Source: Desmodus rotundus
Lineage: Eukaryota > Chordata > Mammalia > Chiroptera > Phyllostomidae
Direction: 5' to 3'
Length of the DNA stretch: 64,000 nt
NCBI RefSeq assembly: GCF_022682495.2
Contig: NC_071389.1
Span: 106,371,951-106,435,950, forward strand
Position numbers and translations under genes: made by a program. The first letter of the stretch is position 1. Every line of letters starts with the position of its first letter. The notes beneath the pieces were generated by a model, which had not been told where the DNA came from, did no database searches, and saw nothing but the letters and a program-made list of their open reading frames with translations. Shown here piece after piece: positions 1-11,462 of this stretch.

Positions 1-1660
1 TCTTTATAGGGAGAAACAAGAAATCCCCGCGGCATTCCAGGGATCCATTGGAATGACCCAAAGTGATTTTAGGTCAATAAAAAGTCTCTTAAAATTTAAA
101 CCCTGGGAAGGTTGGCCAAAAGATTATATGTCATTATGAAACAGTATTAAATTATTTATTTACCCAGAGTGACAATAAAATATCAAACGTAAATACAAGC
201 TAGCAAAACTTTAGTTCTTAGGATAAAGAATATGGTTGTTAAGTAATCAAGTATCTGATTAACACAACATAACACATAACTATATATTTTTAAACATAGA
301 ATCTTTGCTTTCTAGGTACATACAGGAAAAACTTTTTTCCTTTTAACACACTGAAAAGAACCAAACAAATTCTGTATTGGCTTGCTTTTGATATTTAGAT
401 TTATTTATCTAATTAAATTCATTATTCAGCTTAACTATATAATTTCCTTTTAAAATCTCTCATTAAAAACTTTCTTCAATTTGCACAGACTCTGTGCGAT
501 GTACCCAAACCCTCTGCAACTCACATAATCTTTCCACAATTTACGCAGTCCTTTTTAGTTCGCTTTTTTAAATTCATTCAGAAATATCCAAGTTAGAGCA
601 AATTTTTTTCTTCAACAAGTATTTTCATACTTTATACTTTCTATTACCAAACCATATGATTTCTTTCCAACTTAATTAGAATTCTTAATTCTTAGAAACC
701 TTGATTTTTAGTGACAACTAAGAGTAAGTAATTAGCATTCTTTAGATTGATACTATTACAAATGCATTGTATAACATTTAGAAACAGGTTTCCATTGGCA
801 AACACACTCACATTTTCAACAGGCATACTTCAAATAAAGTACAAGATATATTCATTAACACATCCAAATCCATTATCTAGCTTCTCTGCTATAAGAAGCC
901 AAAGTAGGCAAACTCAGATTAATATTTTAGTATCTGGTTATGTCAAATTATCTAGATATTTAATAATTTTCATTATTTAATCCAGCAAAACTCCAAAGTC
1001 CCAAGTTACCCAAGGCTTTGGAAAACTGTTTTAGGCATACTTATAATTATTACTGAAAATTTTTATCAAAACCCTTCATTTTAGTTACATCTATTTATTA
1101 GTTTTTAACAACTTTGAGATTTTAAAGTCAATTATTACCCAAGTCTTTTTCTTGACAAATTTGTAACAGAGATAAATAACATGAAATGATTCCTGCAAAC
1201 CAGGCAAAATGACCATATATTTTATGTTAATAATTTTAAAAGATATCAATTAACTTTAAACCATCTTTAATATCAAATATTTTTCCAGACCACATGACCC
1301 TGAAAAAACCATTTGAAATAGTTCTTGTAGTTTTTGCCATACACATAAAAAGTATTATTAATAATTGTAGAGAAGACAAGATTTTTTTTACTTGTCCTTG
1401 CCAACTTTAAGGAGGTTGGAGAAGAGGCAAGGGAGATATCAGGCTTGGATGGCTTTAGCCACTTTGAGTTTAAAAACGCCCATTTTCCCCATCATACTGA
1501 AATGAGGCAGTTGCCCCTGCTGCTTCCACAAGACTTGGGGGTGGCACTAATTTCCCCATTGTTCCGGGGACCAGGACAGCTCCCGAGCCGCCAGGAGGAG
1601 GATTCCGTGTTTAACAGACTCATCTCCTCCCGTCCCTACGTCTGAGTTTACAGTCTGAGA
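1..1660 (-). other. Unresolved, possibly decayed retroviral leader/gag-like sequence
   Basis: Positions 1-1400 are very AT-rich with no usable reading frame. Base composition rises sharply at 1440-1660. Read on the minus strand, that GC-richer part has an ATG near 1555 followed by a short open stretch starting Met-Gly, as retroviral Gag proteins often do. No LTR, primer-binding site or zinc knuckle was found to support this. It may be an old ERV internal region or an unrelated ancient repeat, and I cannot name a family. Confidence 0.2.
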
Positions 1661-2269
1661 GGGGAGTGAGATCTTCTCCCTGTCTTTGAACTATCGATTT
1701 AAATCCTTTCTGAGTAGAATCCTCATGATGTAATGAGATGAAAATTTGCACATAATGTATCTTATCCCACTTACCAAACCTTTGGCAAATGATTCTAATT
1801 AGTCACTGATTTATACAGACTCTGATGGGATCGAGAGTGAGCTGCCCATTTCAAAATAGAAACAAAAACAACATCTAAAGCACAAACAAACCTCCAGCAA
1901 ATGATCACTCTCAAACTAATCCTGTAAAAGGAGGGACTGATGCATTAGCAAGAAATACCTTTACAAGTTTTAAATGACACAATGTCCAGATGACAAAGAC
2001 AGAGGATTTCCTATGTGAACAAGAAAGCAAAGAGCAAACCAAGTCCTTAAAAGATAAGGAAGCAAGCAGAGAACAACTGTAGCCAAAGTTTCATTTCAGA
2101 CAGACAAGAGCTTTCCCACAAAAAGAACAGACAGATGAGAGCTTTCAAATAGCTCAAATATTTGAAAACCAGAAATCCATAAATCAGACTGTAACAGGGT
2201 GCAGCCAAGAGGGGGGCCCCCAATAGGGATTTGTAATGGGGTCCAGAACTCAAGGTGTCCAGGAAATAT
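1661..2269. other. No recognised feature
   Basis: AT-rich sequence with no recognised repeat and no long reading frame on either strand. Confidence 0.4.
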
Positions 2270-2820
2270 TAGAAAAATATATATAAGATGCCCTCACCCC
2301 CACAAGCCTGAGCTGGGACACATGGAGCAGGGCCATTCAGAGCTGTTTGGTACAGCAACAGCTGTGTAGCTAACCCCTGGCATGGTCATTTAACATATCT
2401 ATAACCTTTAACCGGTTCCATGGATATGTTAAATAGCTGTGGCCAAGCTTTGAGCCAGGGGGATGGGAGTGACTTCCACCCAATATGTACTGGGAAGCAA
2501 CTCCCCCTTGTTACAGGGCCTGCGTGAGAGCTTGGAGATGATTGGCTCCATGCCATGGGGCCACACCTGCCTGGACTTACTATGGCAGCCCAGTAAAGCT
2601 GGAAGAATAAGGGAATGCTGGCAGGTGTAACTGATTGTAGGAGGAGTTGGAAATGGGGCTGCTGAGGAAGACTGGCACTGGGATTTAAACCTAGGCGCGG
2701 CAGCCATAGAAGAGAGGACCATGCGGTTCTGAAGGAATAGAGAGGACCACGTGGTTTTGGAGTGCTTCCTTTTTGCCACACAGCTTAGGCAGCAGGAGAG
2801 ACTTTGCCGGGAAGAAAAGG

Positions 2821-3413
2821 TGGGTAGGTGTCCCTATAGCTATAGGGGCTGGGGCGATGGGATTGTCGGCCTCCACCTACTACCAGTTATCAGCCCAACT
2901 AAACAATGATATGGATAAGGTTGCCGACTTGTTAACCATCCTTCAACAGCAAATAAATTCTCTAGCTGAGGTAGTCCTCCAAAACAGATGAGCCCTTGAC
3001 CTCATCATCACAGAGAAGGGAGGCACCTGCATGCTCCTTGGGGAAGAATGCTGCTATTTTGTAAACTAGTCAGGCATAGTAACAAAAAGGGTGAAGGAAC
3101 TAAAAGAAAATATAAAAGGGCGGGCCCAAGAACTTGATAGCTAAAGTCTAGGACTCAACCCACAGGTGTGGCTAAAATGGGTACTACCATTCCTGGGCCC
3201 CTTACTCATAATTCTTCTGGGGATAAGCCTAGGGCCTTGCGTCCTACGGACCCTCGTTCAGAATCTAGAAGCCACAGTCACTCGTAGGGGCAGCAGCTAA
3301 GGTGCTGGCCCTTCAGAATTACTGGCATCAGTACCAGAAACTACAGCAGACTGCTGATGCCCAGGACTATAGCCAACTCTATGGTGAAGCTAAAGGAGCC
3401 CAGAACGCCTTTT
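2821..3413 (+). pseudogene. Retroviral Env transmembrane (TM) subunit relic
   Basis: The open frame ending at 2991 contains a glycine/alanine-rich hydrophobic start (about 2821-2870) like a fusion peptide. A heptad-like helix follows and ends in LQNR, where a TGA stop (2989-2991) interrupts the immunosuppressive-domain-like segment. The same frame resumes after the stop and shows a CX6CC motif at 3028-3054, typical of gammaretrovirus-like and class I ERV TM proteins. A hydrophobic membrane-spanning stretch lies at about 3178-3241. The cytoplasmic tail ends at a TAG at 3411-3413, just before the polypurine tract. Several in-frame stops (for example near 3069 and 3142) show that it is dead. No surface subunit with a cleavage site was recognised. 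Confidence 0.75.
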
Positions 3414-3419
3414 AGCATC

Positions 3420-3432
3420 AAGAGGGGGGGGA
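3420..3432 (+). promoter_or_regulatory. Polypurine tract (plus-strand primer site)
   Basis: A G-run flanked by A/G sits directly before the TGTGACAGG start of the LTR, the position of a retroviral PPT. This marks the LTR at 3433 as a 3' LTR. Confidence 0.7.
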
Positions 3433-3715
3433 TGTGACAGGAAAGCTGAACTCCATTTTAAGAAAGTTCTGCCAAGCCATAAGCCACCACATTAACTTCT
3501 GCCTTTTGCTTCTGTAAGCCCCGCTTCCCGCTTTGTGCCATGCTCCACCCCACATTCTCGTGCCAATACTGATGGTCAGCCCCCTGCCTATATAAACAGG
3601 CTTCTGCCTTACCCTGGCGCCCAGAATTTGGAGACTGCCTCCTCTGGGTCCGCGTGCGTAAATAAACTCCACTTTGCTACCCCAGGACTTCGTCTGAGTC
3701 ATTTGTCCCGTAACA
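3433..3715 (+). mobile_element. 3' LTR of class I ERV
   Basis: A 283-bp LTR starts with TGTGACAGG just after the PPT and ends with CGTAACA, giving TG...CA termini with short inverted ends. It carries a TATA box (TATATAAA, 3589-3596) and an AATAAA poly(A) signal at 3661-3666. The spacing fits a compact gammaretrovirus-like LTR. The matching 5' LTR is not in the window. The sequence after it (from 3716) starts GTGGGGGGGCCC, which does not clearly read as flanking host DNA or as a primer-binding site. Confidence 0.75.
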
Positions 3716-4190
3716 GTGGGGGGGCCCAGAGAGAAAGGGGGGTCCTTTTGGTAATAGTATATTGTTCACTCCTCCCCCCTCGCCCCTGGTGTAACAAGAA
3801 CACCAAAAGTGTGCTCCAAATCCCACACTGGGGAATTGGGATTTTTCTTAGTCACTGAGCTGTGCCTAACACCATGCAGCACCTATTGATTCCTGCAGAA
3901 TCCCAGATGGTTCAAAGAACCCAAATTGTGGATCTGGGGGCTCCTGGTTGTGCACACCAGGGGCTTTACCCGGTTTGGGCTCATCAGCCCACCAGTAACC
4001 TGTTTCCTTTCCTCAGCTGAGCATAGCAGGTGACAAAAGCTCAGATGAGAGCAAAGGTCAGTCCCTGAGTAAAATCACTCAGCAGCTTCTAGGGACTCCC
4101 CAAGTTTTCTCATGGGGTTGGTCAGCCACAAGCAGCCTGGGAACCCTCTCCAAAGTCCAGGGACTTACTGGGGTTGGGGGGTGCTGCATG
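3716..4190 (-). other. Possible ERV leader joined to the minus-strand LTR
   Basis: On the minus strand this follows the U5 side of the LTR at 4190-4643 and contains a splice-donor-like CAGTAAGT near 4161-4170. It could be leader/pre-gag sequence of an opposite-strand provirus whose body was lost against the 3433-3715 LTR. No gag frame was recognised. Confidence 0.3.
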
Positions 4191-4643
4191 CTTGGTCCCA
4201 TCTGGGGTGCCCAAAGCTAACCAAACACAGTTCCAAAGCACACTGAAAGGCAATACTTGAGAGGCAGGTGCTGATGTAAAGGAAAGGGGTTTTATTCAGG
4301 TACCAGCAACCTGGAAGATGGGGACTCTTGTCTCAACACCCATCTTAGCACTCAGGCATCTTGGCTAGTTTACATAGGGGAACTGTGGGAAAAGGGGAAC
4401 TGAGGAATATCTGGGGATGTGCAGTTTCTCAGTTCCACTCTGGGGTTTTCCAGTGTGAACTCCTGTGTGCGTCGTCGTGTAGCTGCATGCTCCGTCTGCA
4501 GTTTCACCGCTGATATCTGAGAACAGCACATGCAGGCAGCATTTCTCCTGGGTCTGATATGAGTCGCTGATGCTTGCCCAAATTCTTGTGGTCAGGGTCA
4601 TTCCTTGGTGAAGCAGGAGCTGCAACTGCTGATGTCTACAAAG
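4190..4643 (-). mobile_element. LTR of unresolved ERV, minus orientation
   Basis: Read on the minus strand, it starts TGTAGACATC near 4643 and has an AATAAA signal (plus-strand TTTATT at 4291-4296) about 350 bp later, which suits a U3-R-U5 order. The 3' (left) boundary is uncertain. The family is not recognised. It stands opposite in orientation to the adjacent 3433-3715 LTR. Confidence 0.5.
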
Positions 4644-5320
4644 TACTTATAAGGAAACTGTTAATGCATGAATGTTTTATGAGTTTGTCAGTACATTTTA
4701 TTCTAATTCCATTTTATGGTAAGTTAGAGTAGTATAAAGTTTTTATTGCCTCTTACACCCAAAGTCAAAATCAGGAAAAAACCCCAAGATTCATCTACTT
4801 TGGCTGTATGTTTTCCCATCAGGTGAGTACAGGCAACCCTGAACTGGGTTATAGTGATGTGAAGTGCAGCAAACACTCGTGACACCCCTCAGTGTGCAGA
4901 GTACTGTCTGTGACAGGCACTGGAAGGGAACGAGGCTTGATGTTCATTGTGATATTTATTAGGAGAAAGGGATTTGTTGCTGTGATAGTTGTAGCTCTCT
5001 ATGCCCTTAAGTTGTTGAATCAACCCCAAAGCTGATTTCACACTTTAGCTAGCCACCCACCCACTCAAGCAAAGAGACAGATGAACCAAGTTAAAAGAAG
5101 ATCCCAGCTTCAAACCTGGTAGAAATCCTGTGGTCCAAATGGACCAGGCCCTCCAGCAAATGCTGATTCCAACAAGTATGGTTTCCAGGTGGGAGAGGGT
5201 GGTAGGGGGTTGTAATTCTTGTATGCAAGACTTCTCTTTCAATTTATTAGGGAAAAGATTCCTCTTTATTTCTAAAATAAATCTAGTCAGTCAAATATTT
5301 ACCTTTACTTTTTCTTTTAG
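4644..5320. other. No recognised feature
   Basis: Mixed-composition sequence with no recognised repeat and no convincing coding frame. Confidence 0.4.
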
Positions 5321-5324
5321 AATT

Positions 5325-5470
5325 ATGATAGTTTTACAGAAAATTTCTAAATATAATAGAGTATTCCCTTATATCCTGCAGACAGTTTTTATTAATACTT
5401 ACATCTTTCAATGCAATAGTGTATTTGTCAAAACTAAGAAATTAACATTAGCCCAAGTACCATCACATGA
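5325..5470 (-). mobile_element. Old L1 fragment (left part of split copy)
   Basis: The sequence resembles the 3'-terminal region of old mammalian L1 (L1M class) in antisense. What appears to be its continuation lies at 6165-6420, beyond the LTR at 5590-6159, so the LTR probably inserted into this L1. This is recognised from remembered consensus only. Confidence 0.45.
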
Positions 5471-5589
5471 GCTCCAGACATGCTTGTATAGTAGGCAGGT
5501 AGATTGGCATGAGCAGAGGATACATATAGGTCAGATGCAGAGGGTCAGCTGGTCAGGGAGCCCCGGGTAACCGCAATGGGTCAAACTAT

Positions 5590-6159
5590 AAGCTCTTGCA
5601 CAACCACTCCCTTAAATATTAACCCCTGGAGATGACATCTAGGTTTCAGTTGTTCCAGATCCAGAAAAGAAGCAAAACTAGGTGGGGTGATGCCATGGCT
5701 GACGTCAGGACCAGCTGCATTGACTAATGATGTATCTGTCACTGACCTATTTGTGGATACCATTACCCTGAGGAGACATACCTGAAAAGTTGATGAATAT
5801 TCTATGGAGATCCTCCCTTGAGACCTCCAGATAAAAGCCCTCAGGATGGAGGACCTAGTGTGGCTCTCTATGGAGCATGCCCATGCCTTTTGCCATCCCT
5901 CACCCACAGGCACATTTTTCTTACCTCTCTCGTTCTTCTAAGCTCCAAGGGCCCTTTGTTTGCCTCTGTAACTTGTCTCCTGAGCCCATTTCTTCTAGGA
6001 CTCATTTCTACCTCTGTGATTTTTGAAATAAACTTCCCCTTATAGTTTGAGTCTTGGCTCTGAATTCTTTCCTAGCCAGAAGTCCAGTACCTTGGTTGCT
6101 GAACCGAGGTTCAGTCTGACCCCACTGGCCTAATACCTAGTGCTGTCTTGCCACCAACA
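5590..6159 (+). mobile_element. LTR, plus orientation (family A, copy 1)
   Basis: It contains a TATA-like GATAAAAG near 5831 and an AATAAA at 6027-6032, and it ends ...CCACCAACA with a terminal CA at about 6158-6159. It is clearly related to the sequence at about 59690-60253: both share a GATGAATATTCT-like block, a TATA-like box, an 'AGCACGCCCATGCC-like' block and a downstream AATAAA. The left boundary is approximate, no TSD was found, and the ERV class is not established. Confidence 0.6.
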
Positions 6160-6164
6160 TTTGC

Positions 6165-6420
6165 CTTTCACCAATTTTTCCACTAATGCCCTTTTTCTGC
6201 TCCAGGATCATGTTTAGGATCCCACATTGCACTGAGTCATTATATCTCCTTAGTCTTCTCCAGACTTTGACAGTTTCTCAGTCTTTCCTTGTTTATCATG
6301 AACTTGACAGTTTTGAAGAGTATTGGACAGGTATTTTGTACAATGTTCCTTAATTTGGCTATGTTTTCTTTTTGTTAGATTAAAGCTAAGAGTTTGAGGA
6401 AGAAGACCCAGAGGCTCCTT
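6165..6420 (-). mobile_element. Old L1 fragment (right part of split copy)
   Basis: L1M-like 3'-region sequence in antisense, collinear with the fragment at 5325-5470. It contains the typical stretch with CTTTGACAGTTTCTCAG near 6266. Confidence 0.5.
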
Positions 6421-7234
6421 CTTTCCAGCTCATTTTGATTGGAGAGACAGGGTGTTGCAAAATGAGCTAAAACCAACTTTGTTTCATGATCATCAGGTCC
6501 TTGGTGGACGACTGTGGCTTCCGATGGTTAGAGGTGAATGGAAGAATACACATGCCTTCTGGCTGACCACCTCCCTACCAGGTGATGTGTTATAATGACA
6601 TTGAATATCAGGCCACATTCAGAAGTGTGAACCAACTTTCGTTAGCAATCAGGTACAAACACCTGTTCTGTAAGGTCCCTGCTCTTTGTTCTTTCAGACA
6701 CCTTGCATGGGAGTTTCACCAGAGGCAAATGTGACTCTGTCTTGACAACAGATCATCTCCGTCACACCAGATGGCAGAAGCCTCCAGTAAGTGGAAGACC
6801 CAGGAATTAGTGGGGTTTAGATTTCGAGTTCTCTTTATTTGGTCCAAGAGAGCACATAGATGCCTGGTCCTTTGTATAAGTCGAGCTGGATCACTAGCCA
6901 TTCTATAAATGAATGATGACTTCTACATTCCTTAGTCAAGGAGCAAGTCCTCTGGTGCAGATTTATAGAAGGCTGCCTGAAATTGTGCAGCCCCCTCTAG
7001 CCTGGTGAGGTCTTGCTAGGGTTTTAAAAATGTTTGCTAACCACCCTTGATGTATGAATTCCTCATTAAGATACTTCAAATATTAACTTAAAGCTCCAGG
7101 TTGTACATTACGATCAATTGAAACACTCATATTATACTGTTATAGAAAATATAACACAAACATTGAAGTCATTATGATATAGTGCGATAGGAATAGATAA
7201 AGGTGTGCATGAGGCACTCTGACAGCCCAAATAT
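6421..7234. other. No recognised feature
   Basis: No gene or confident repeat. Weak L1-like character may continue to about 6700, but I could not follow it. Confidence 0.35.
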
Positions 7235-7690
7235 GGAGCTGGAGGTAAGGGTGAGGTTCACATTAGGGGTGCTAGAGGAGCTTCCAGAGAAGGCGATCTT
7301 AACCAGAGCCCCAAATGATGAGTGGATATTCACCAGGGCCCCAGGGGGAGAAAAGGATTCCAGGTGGAGGGAGTAGGCAGGAAGGGCACAGAGGCAGGAG
7401 GAGGCTAGAATAGGCTGGGATCACAGAGGGGAGGGTGGTGGTAATTGAGATGGGAAAGGAAGGGAGTGCATGTCTTGAAGGTCACCCCAGACTGAGGAGT
7501 GTGGATATGAACCTATGGGTAACAGGGAGCCATTAGAGGATTTATACTACGCGATCAGATTTCTATTTTCCAGTGTTATCTCTGGCAGCCAAGCAGAGGG
7601 AAGGTAGGAGGGAGAAGGAACTGGAACCAGGGTGGCCAGTTACAACTTAGGGTAATGGTTCTGGCAAGAGACATGGACAATAGTGTTATT
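7235..7690 (-). mobile_element. L2 LINE fragment, antisense
   Basis: It matches the general text of mammalian L2 read backwards. There is a 'gga ttcca ggtggagg' segment, a purine-rich middle, 'acagggagccattagagg' near 7525, and 'ctctggcagcca' near 7580. It is highly diverged and non-coding. Confidence 0.65.
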
Positions 7691-7699
7691 GAGGGAGCT

Positions 7700-8060
7700 C
7701 TAATAAAGTTACCTATTGAACAACTTACTCTGATCAGGTTCTAGGCTAAGCACCTTCCTTGTATTAACTCATTTCATCCTCACAACCTAAAGAGGTTGGG
7801 ACTGTTATCACCCCCATTTTAGAAATAAAGAAATTGAGTCCCAGATAAGTTAGCCAGGTTAAATACTGGACTCCCGATTTTGAGTTTCAGATAAACAAGG
7901 ACTATTTTTCAGTACAAATATGCTTTATACTTTGCATATGTAAATATGCAATAGTTAGTGGAATCTGGAACCCCTAAAGCTCAGAAAAGTGAAGTAAGTT
8001 AGTTGCTCAAGGTGTCTTAGCCACCAAACGGCAGCACCAGGATTGGAATGGGGCAGGCAG
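7700..8060 (-). repeat. MIR SINE, antisense, interrupted
   Basis: The left half (about 7700-7860) carries the MIR core read backwards (TATTAACTCATTTCATCCTCACAA at 7762-7785, then CCCATTTTAGAAAT). A tRNA-side-like piece reappears at 7975-8060. About 100 bp in between does not fit and may be an insertion, or these may be two MIRs. Confidence 0.65.
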
Positions 8061-8754
8061 GCGAGAGCTGAGCTGGGCTCCACAGTCCCTCTGCTAAGCC
8101 ACCTGCACAGGTAAAAGCAGAGCGGGATCTCTGCCCACCCACTGGACCATTGGCTAGCCCAATGGAGTTAATCACCTGGAAGCTCTTCCTTTGCCCTTTT
8201 AATCTTCCTGCTCTCTGCGGGCCTATTTCTTAGATGAGCTGCAAACCTCCACTAAGCCTTACATCTCAATGCTTACAATAAAACCCATGCCCTGTGACTA
8301 ACAACCTCTCCCGTCTCTACAACTTTCACTGCCGCTGAGGGTTCTGAACACGTGTAGGGGTTTCCATTTCCCTCTCCAAAGAAGCTCTGTAATTAGGAGC
8401 TTATTCAGGCCTGGTCTTCACGCAATGTACACTTACTGCTCTGCCTACCTGTTGCTACCAGCCTGGGATATAAAACACAATTGAACAAAAGCATTTGAAT
8501 AGATTTAATGAGGTTTCACCTGAGGCACAAAAGGCAATGGTACTTTCAACGTTGGAATGTTTCAAGTATTCAGCAAATCAATCCTAGGTGCCGCAGTACA
8601 ACTCACTCAGGGAGGGGCTTACCACCCTTAAGAGTTTCCTGAAAAAGACAGGAAAACAGACCAGAAATCCTGTAAGAAGGGGATGTGGAAGGGGCTGCTG
8701 GGGTCCAGAGCAGGGAGCTCCTAACTTTGCCCAGGAGGAAGGTGGGATCAAGAA
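8061..8754. other. No recognised feature
   Basis: No confident repeat or gene. Overlapping short open frames on both strands at 8584-8818 show no domain and end inside a probable MER5-like element. Confidence 0.35.
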
Positions 8755-8880
8755 GCCGTGGCTACTCACACTGTGGTCCTCAGACCTGTCTAAAGAGCAT
8801 CACCTGAGAACCTGTTAGCAATGCAGAACGCACCCCCACCTACAGAGTCAACTTGTTTTCTGAACATCTGCTTTCCGTCT
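8755..8880 (+). mobile_element. MER5-like hAT DNA transposon fragment
   Basis: The segment with CTGTGGTCCTCAGACC, then 'agcatcacctgagaacctgttagcaatgcag', resembles the left half of non-autonomous MER5 elements. The right half has decayed or is missing. Confidence 0.5.
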
Positions 8881-9129
8881 CCCTGTGAGTGGTCTCCCTG
8901 CCCTTTGAAGCCCCACACCCTTTCTCCTTCAGTCAGGAAGACACATGAGCCTTAACTGCCTCACTTGTCCTCTGACCCCATGTTCTTATGGGTCCCCTGC
9001 ATATACACATGCCATAAATTTGGTTATTTTCTCCCATTAACCTGTCTCATGATTAATTTGATTATTAGATCAGCCAGAAGAACTTAGGAGGGTAGAAGGA
9101 AAATTGGTTTTTCTTTTTCTATGCTTTTT
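8881..9129. other. No recognised feature
   Basis: Short spacer between the MER5-like fragment and the L1. No gene or repeat was recognised. Confidence 0.35.
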
Positions 9130-10870
9130 TATGTCATGATAATGTGTTTGGTTTTTTAATAAAATTGTTCAAGCATACAAAAAATAAATAAAAAGTATAA
9201 AATAAATGAATGTAAACTATAAATTTAACATTACAGTTACAGCCTTCTGTGTATTCCCACCCACCCCATTCCATGCAACTCCCTTCTTCTGGGGCCTAAC
9301 TACTATTTTGAGTTTGGTACTTCTCATACATGCTTTTGTAATTTTTATGCAATGTTTGTGTACAGAAGTAATATTGTTTTGCATGCTTTGTAACAATATG
9401 TATTTTACTACAACTTGATTTTATGGCTCAACATTATGGTTGGAAGCTATCTATGGCTATACACAAGGCTATGTTTAATTCATTTTTAACTATCATATAG
9501 TACTCCTATGGATGAATATGTCACTATTTATCTGTCTAGTCTAATAATGGATACTTTGTTTCTGGTATGGACAGTGCTTAAATGAGGATGTTATGGATCT
9601 CCTTGTGCATGTGCTTGAGTGTTTCCAAAGAACATTTCTAAAAATGGAGTTGCTGGGTCATAAAATATACACCCTTCCAATTTCACTAAATACCATCAGA
9701 TTGTTCTCTGAAATGCTTGTACTAATCTACACTCCTACCAGGAAGTATGAAAGTTTCTGTTTTGTCACATTTTCTCTAACACTTGATATTGTCGTATTTA
9801 AAAATTTTTAGCCAATTTGATGAGAGTGGAATGGTGTCTCATCTTCATTTCCTCAGTTACTAAGTGGAACAGTTGTATATTTATTGGCTATTCAGTTTTC
9901 TCTTTCCTGAACTTTCAGTGAATACCCATTGCCTGCTTACCTATTGGGTTGGTTGACTCATATTGATATGAAGGATTATTAATATACTGTAGACACATCT
10001 TCTTTATTAGTTTTCTGTATTTACAATTTTTCTTCCAGGCTTTGATTAGCTTTTTTCTGTTGTTTATGGTATCTTTTTTTGTACACAAGTTTTCCAATTT
10101 CAGTGTAATTGAATGAATCTGTTTTCCTTTTTGTTTTGTATGTACATCTTGGACTTTATTTCCTTCTTTAATGTTATAATAGTATCCTACATTTTTTTCT
10201 TCTAAGAGTTTTAAAGTTTTGCTTTCCACATTTGAGTCTAATTTTATTTTCTCATATTGACAATCAATTGTCCTCTGGCCATTTATTGACTAATCCATCC
10301 TTTCCCTCTGAGTTATAGTGTTGCTTCTGTCACAGACCAACGTTACATTGAGGCATGGTCCATTGTTGTTCTGCCCCAGCGGCCTGTGTGTCTTTTCCTG
10401 TTCCTATGCCGGACAGTCTTGCTGACAGACCCTAATGATAAAGGATGGCATCCAGACAGTGACACTTCCAAGAGCCCTGCTGATCTTGACCCTGTGTTCT
10501 TGCGCACGTACTTAGAGTTATCCTAAGTCACATACCTGTGTGTGAGAACAAAGGCACACACAGCAGTCATTGAAGTAATGATTTTCATTGCATTGAACTT
10601 ATAGAATAATTTGAGAGAGATTTGGCATCTTTAAGATGTTCATCTCATCCACAAACATGGGATAGCTTTTCATTTGTTAGGTCATATCTTTCTATAAAAT
10701 TTTATAATTTTCTATGTAAAGGTCATGAGAATTTTTAGTTTATTTCTTAGATACCTTTCCTTATGTTTTCTATTGCCATTGTCAATGATTAATTTCAAGT
10801 TATGCTCTAGATTTGTTGGATTTGTTTTTCAGATGGTTTGTACTTTCAGAACAAGTGAGTTATAAATGTG
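9130..10870 (-). mobile_element. Old L1 (L1M type), antisense, 3' region
   Basis: Read on the minus strand, this is an L1 3' UTR (about 9130-9900) preceded by the C-terminal part of ORF2 (about 9900-10870). It contains the typical antisense wording 'aaaatggagttgctgggtca' near 9640 and 'gtattaatatactg'-type AT stretches. Many stops leave no open frame. A more GC-rich block at about 10385-10585 is less L1-like and may be a small insertion. Confidence 0.7.
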
Positions 10871-11462
10871 AGTCAACTATTTCCAGGTCTTATTGCTGGT
10901 TTGCCTTTCCTGTGCTTAACAACTGATACAATAACACTGTACTAACTCACTTGCTCCTGCCCATTTTACAGATCACTTATCTCCTAGTTCCACTGTGTGG
11001 CTGATGGCCCCTTCCACTCTGGGGCAGTTTCTTGTGAGTTCTAGATGCACCCAAGAGTCATCTGAGAGAGCTGTGCTGGTTCAGTGGACCTGCTCAAGCA
11101 GTGAGGACTAAATAAAGAAAACGTCTAGGTGGCTCCTTCCAACTCCCAGATCAGCTCACAGGCTTACACATCATTCTAGTCAACTGCCCCAAATCTACAT
11201 AGTCATGTCACTAAAACAAAGAGTTTTAAAACAGAACTTTAGTCCCTGTGAGTCTTTGATACTCACTTTAACTTCCCTGGGAACAGAAAACACTAGAGGA
11301 AGGAAGTGTGATTTGTCTTGGGCCTGTGACACTGTCCTAGGAGATAACCCAGACTCTACATCTCTCAAAAGGAAAGGTCCTCTGAGAATATCATGTCCCC
11401 TCTTGTCCCTTCCTCCCAACAGTGACAGTGCCTGCATTCTGACTTTCGTCGTTTCCCTCCTG
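10871..11462. other. No recognised feature
   Basis: Unique-looking sequence. Overlapping short frames on both strands (11195-11468) have no domain and no codon signal. Confidence 0.35.

Larger units (their letters stand above)
2270..3432 (+). mobile_element. 3' internal part of a decayed class I endogenous retrovirus
   Basis: This block runs into a polypurine tract and an LTR, so it is the 3' end of a provirus in plus orientation. The right part (about 2820-3413) carries an Env transmembrane relic. The left part (2270-2770) is moderately GC-rich and could be surface-subunit env or another repeat; I could not identify it. No gag or pol was seen upstream, so the provirus is truncated or broken. 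Confidence 0.6.

Noticed and set aside
5130..5570. 146-codon plus-strand frame
   Set aside because: Runs through a probable old L1 fragment. No domain and no promoter.
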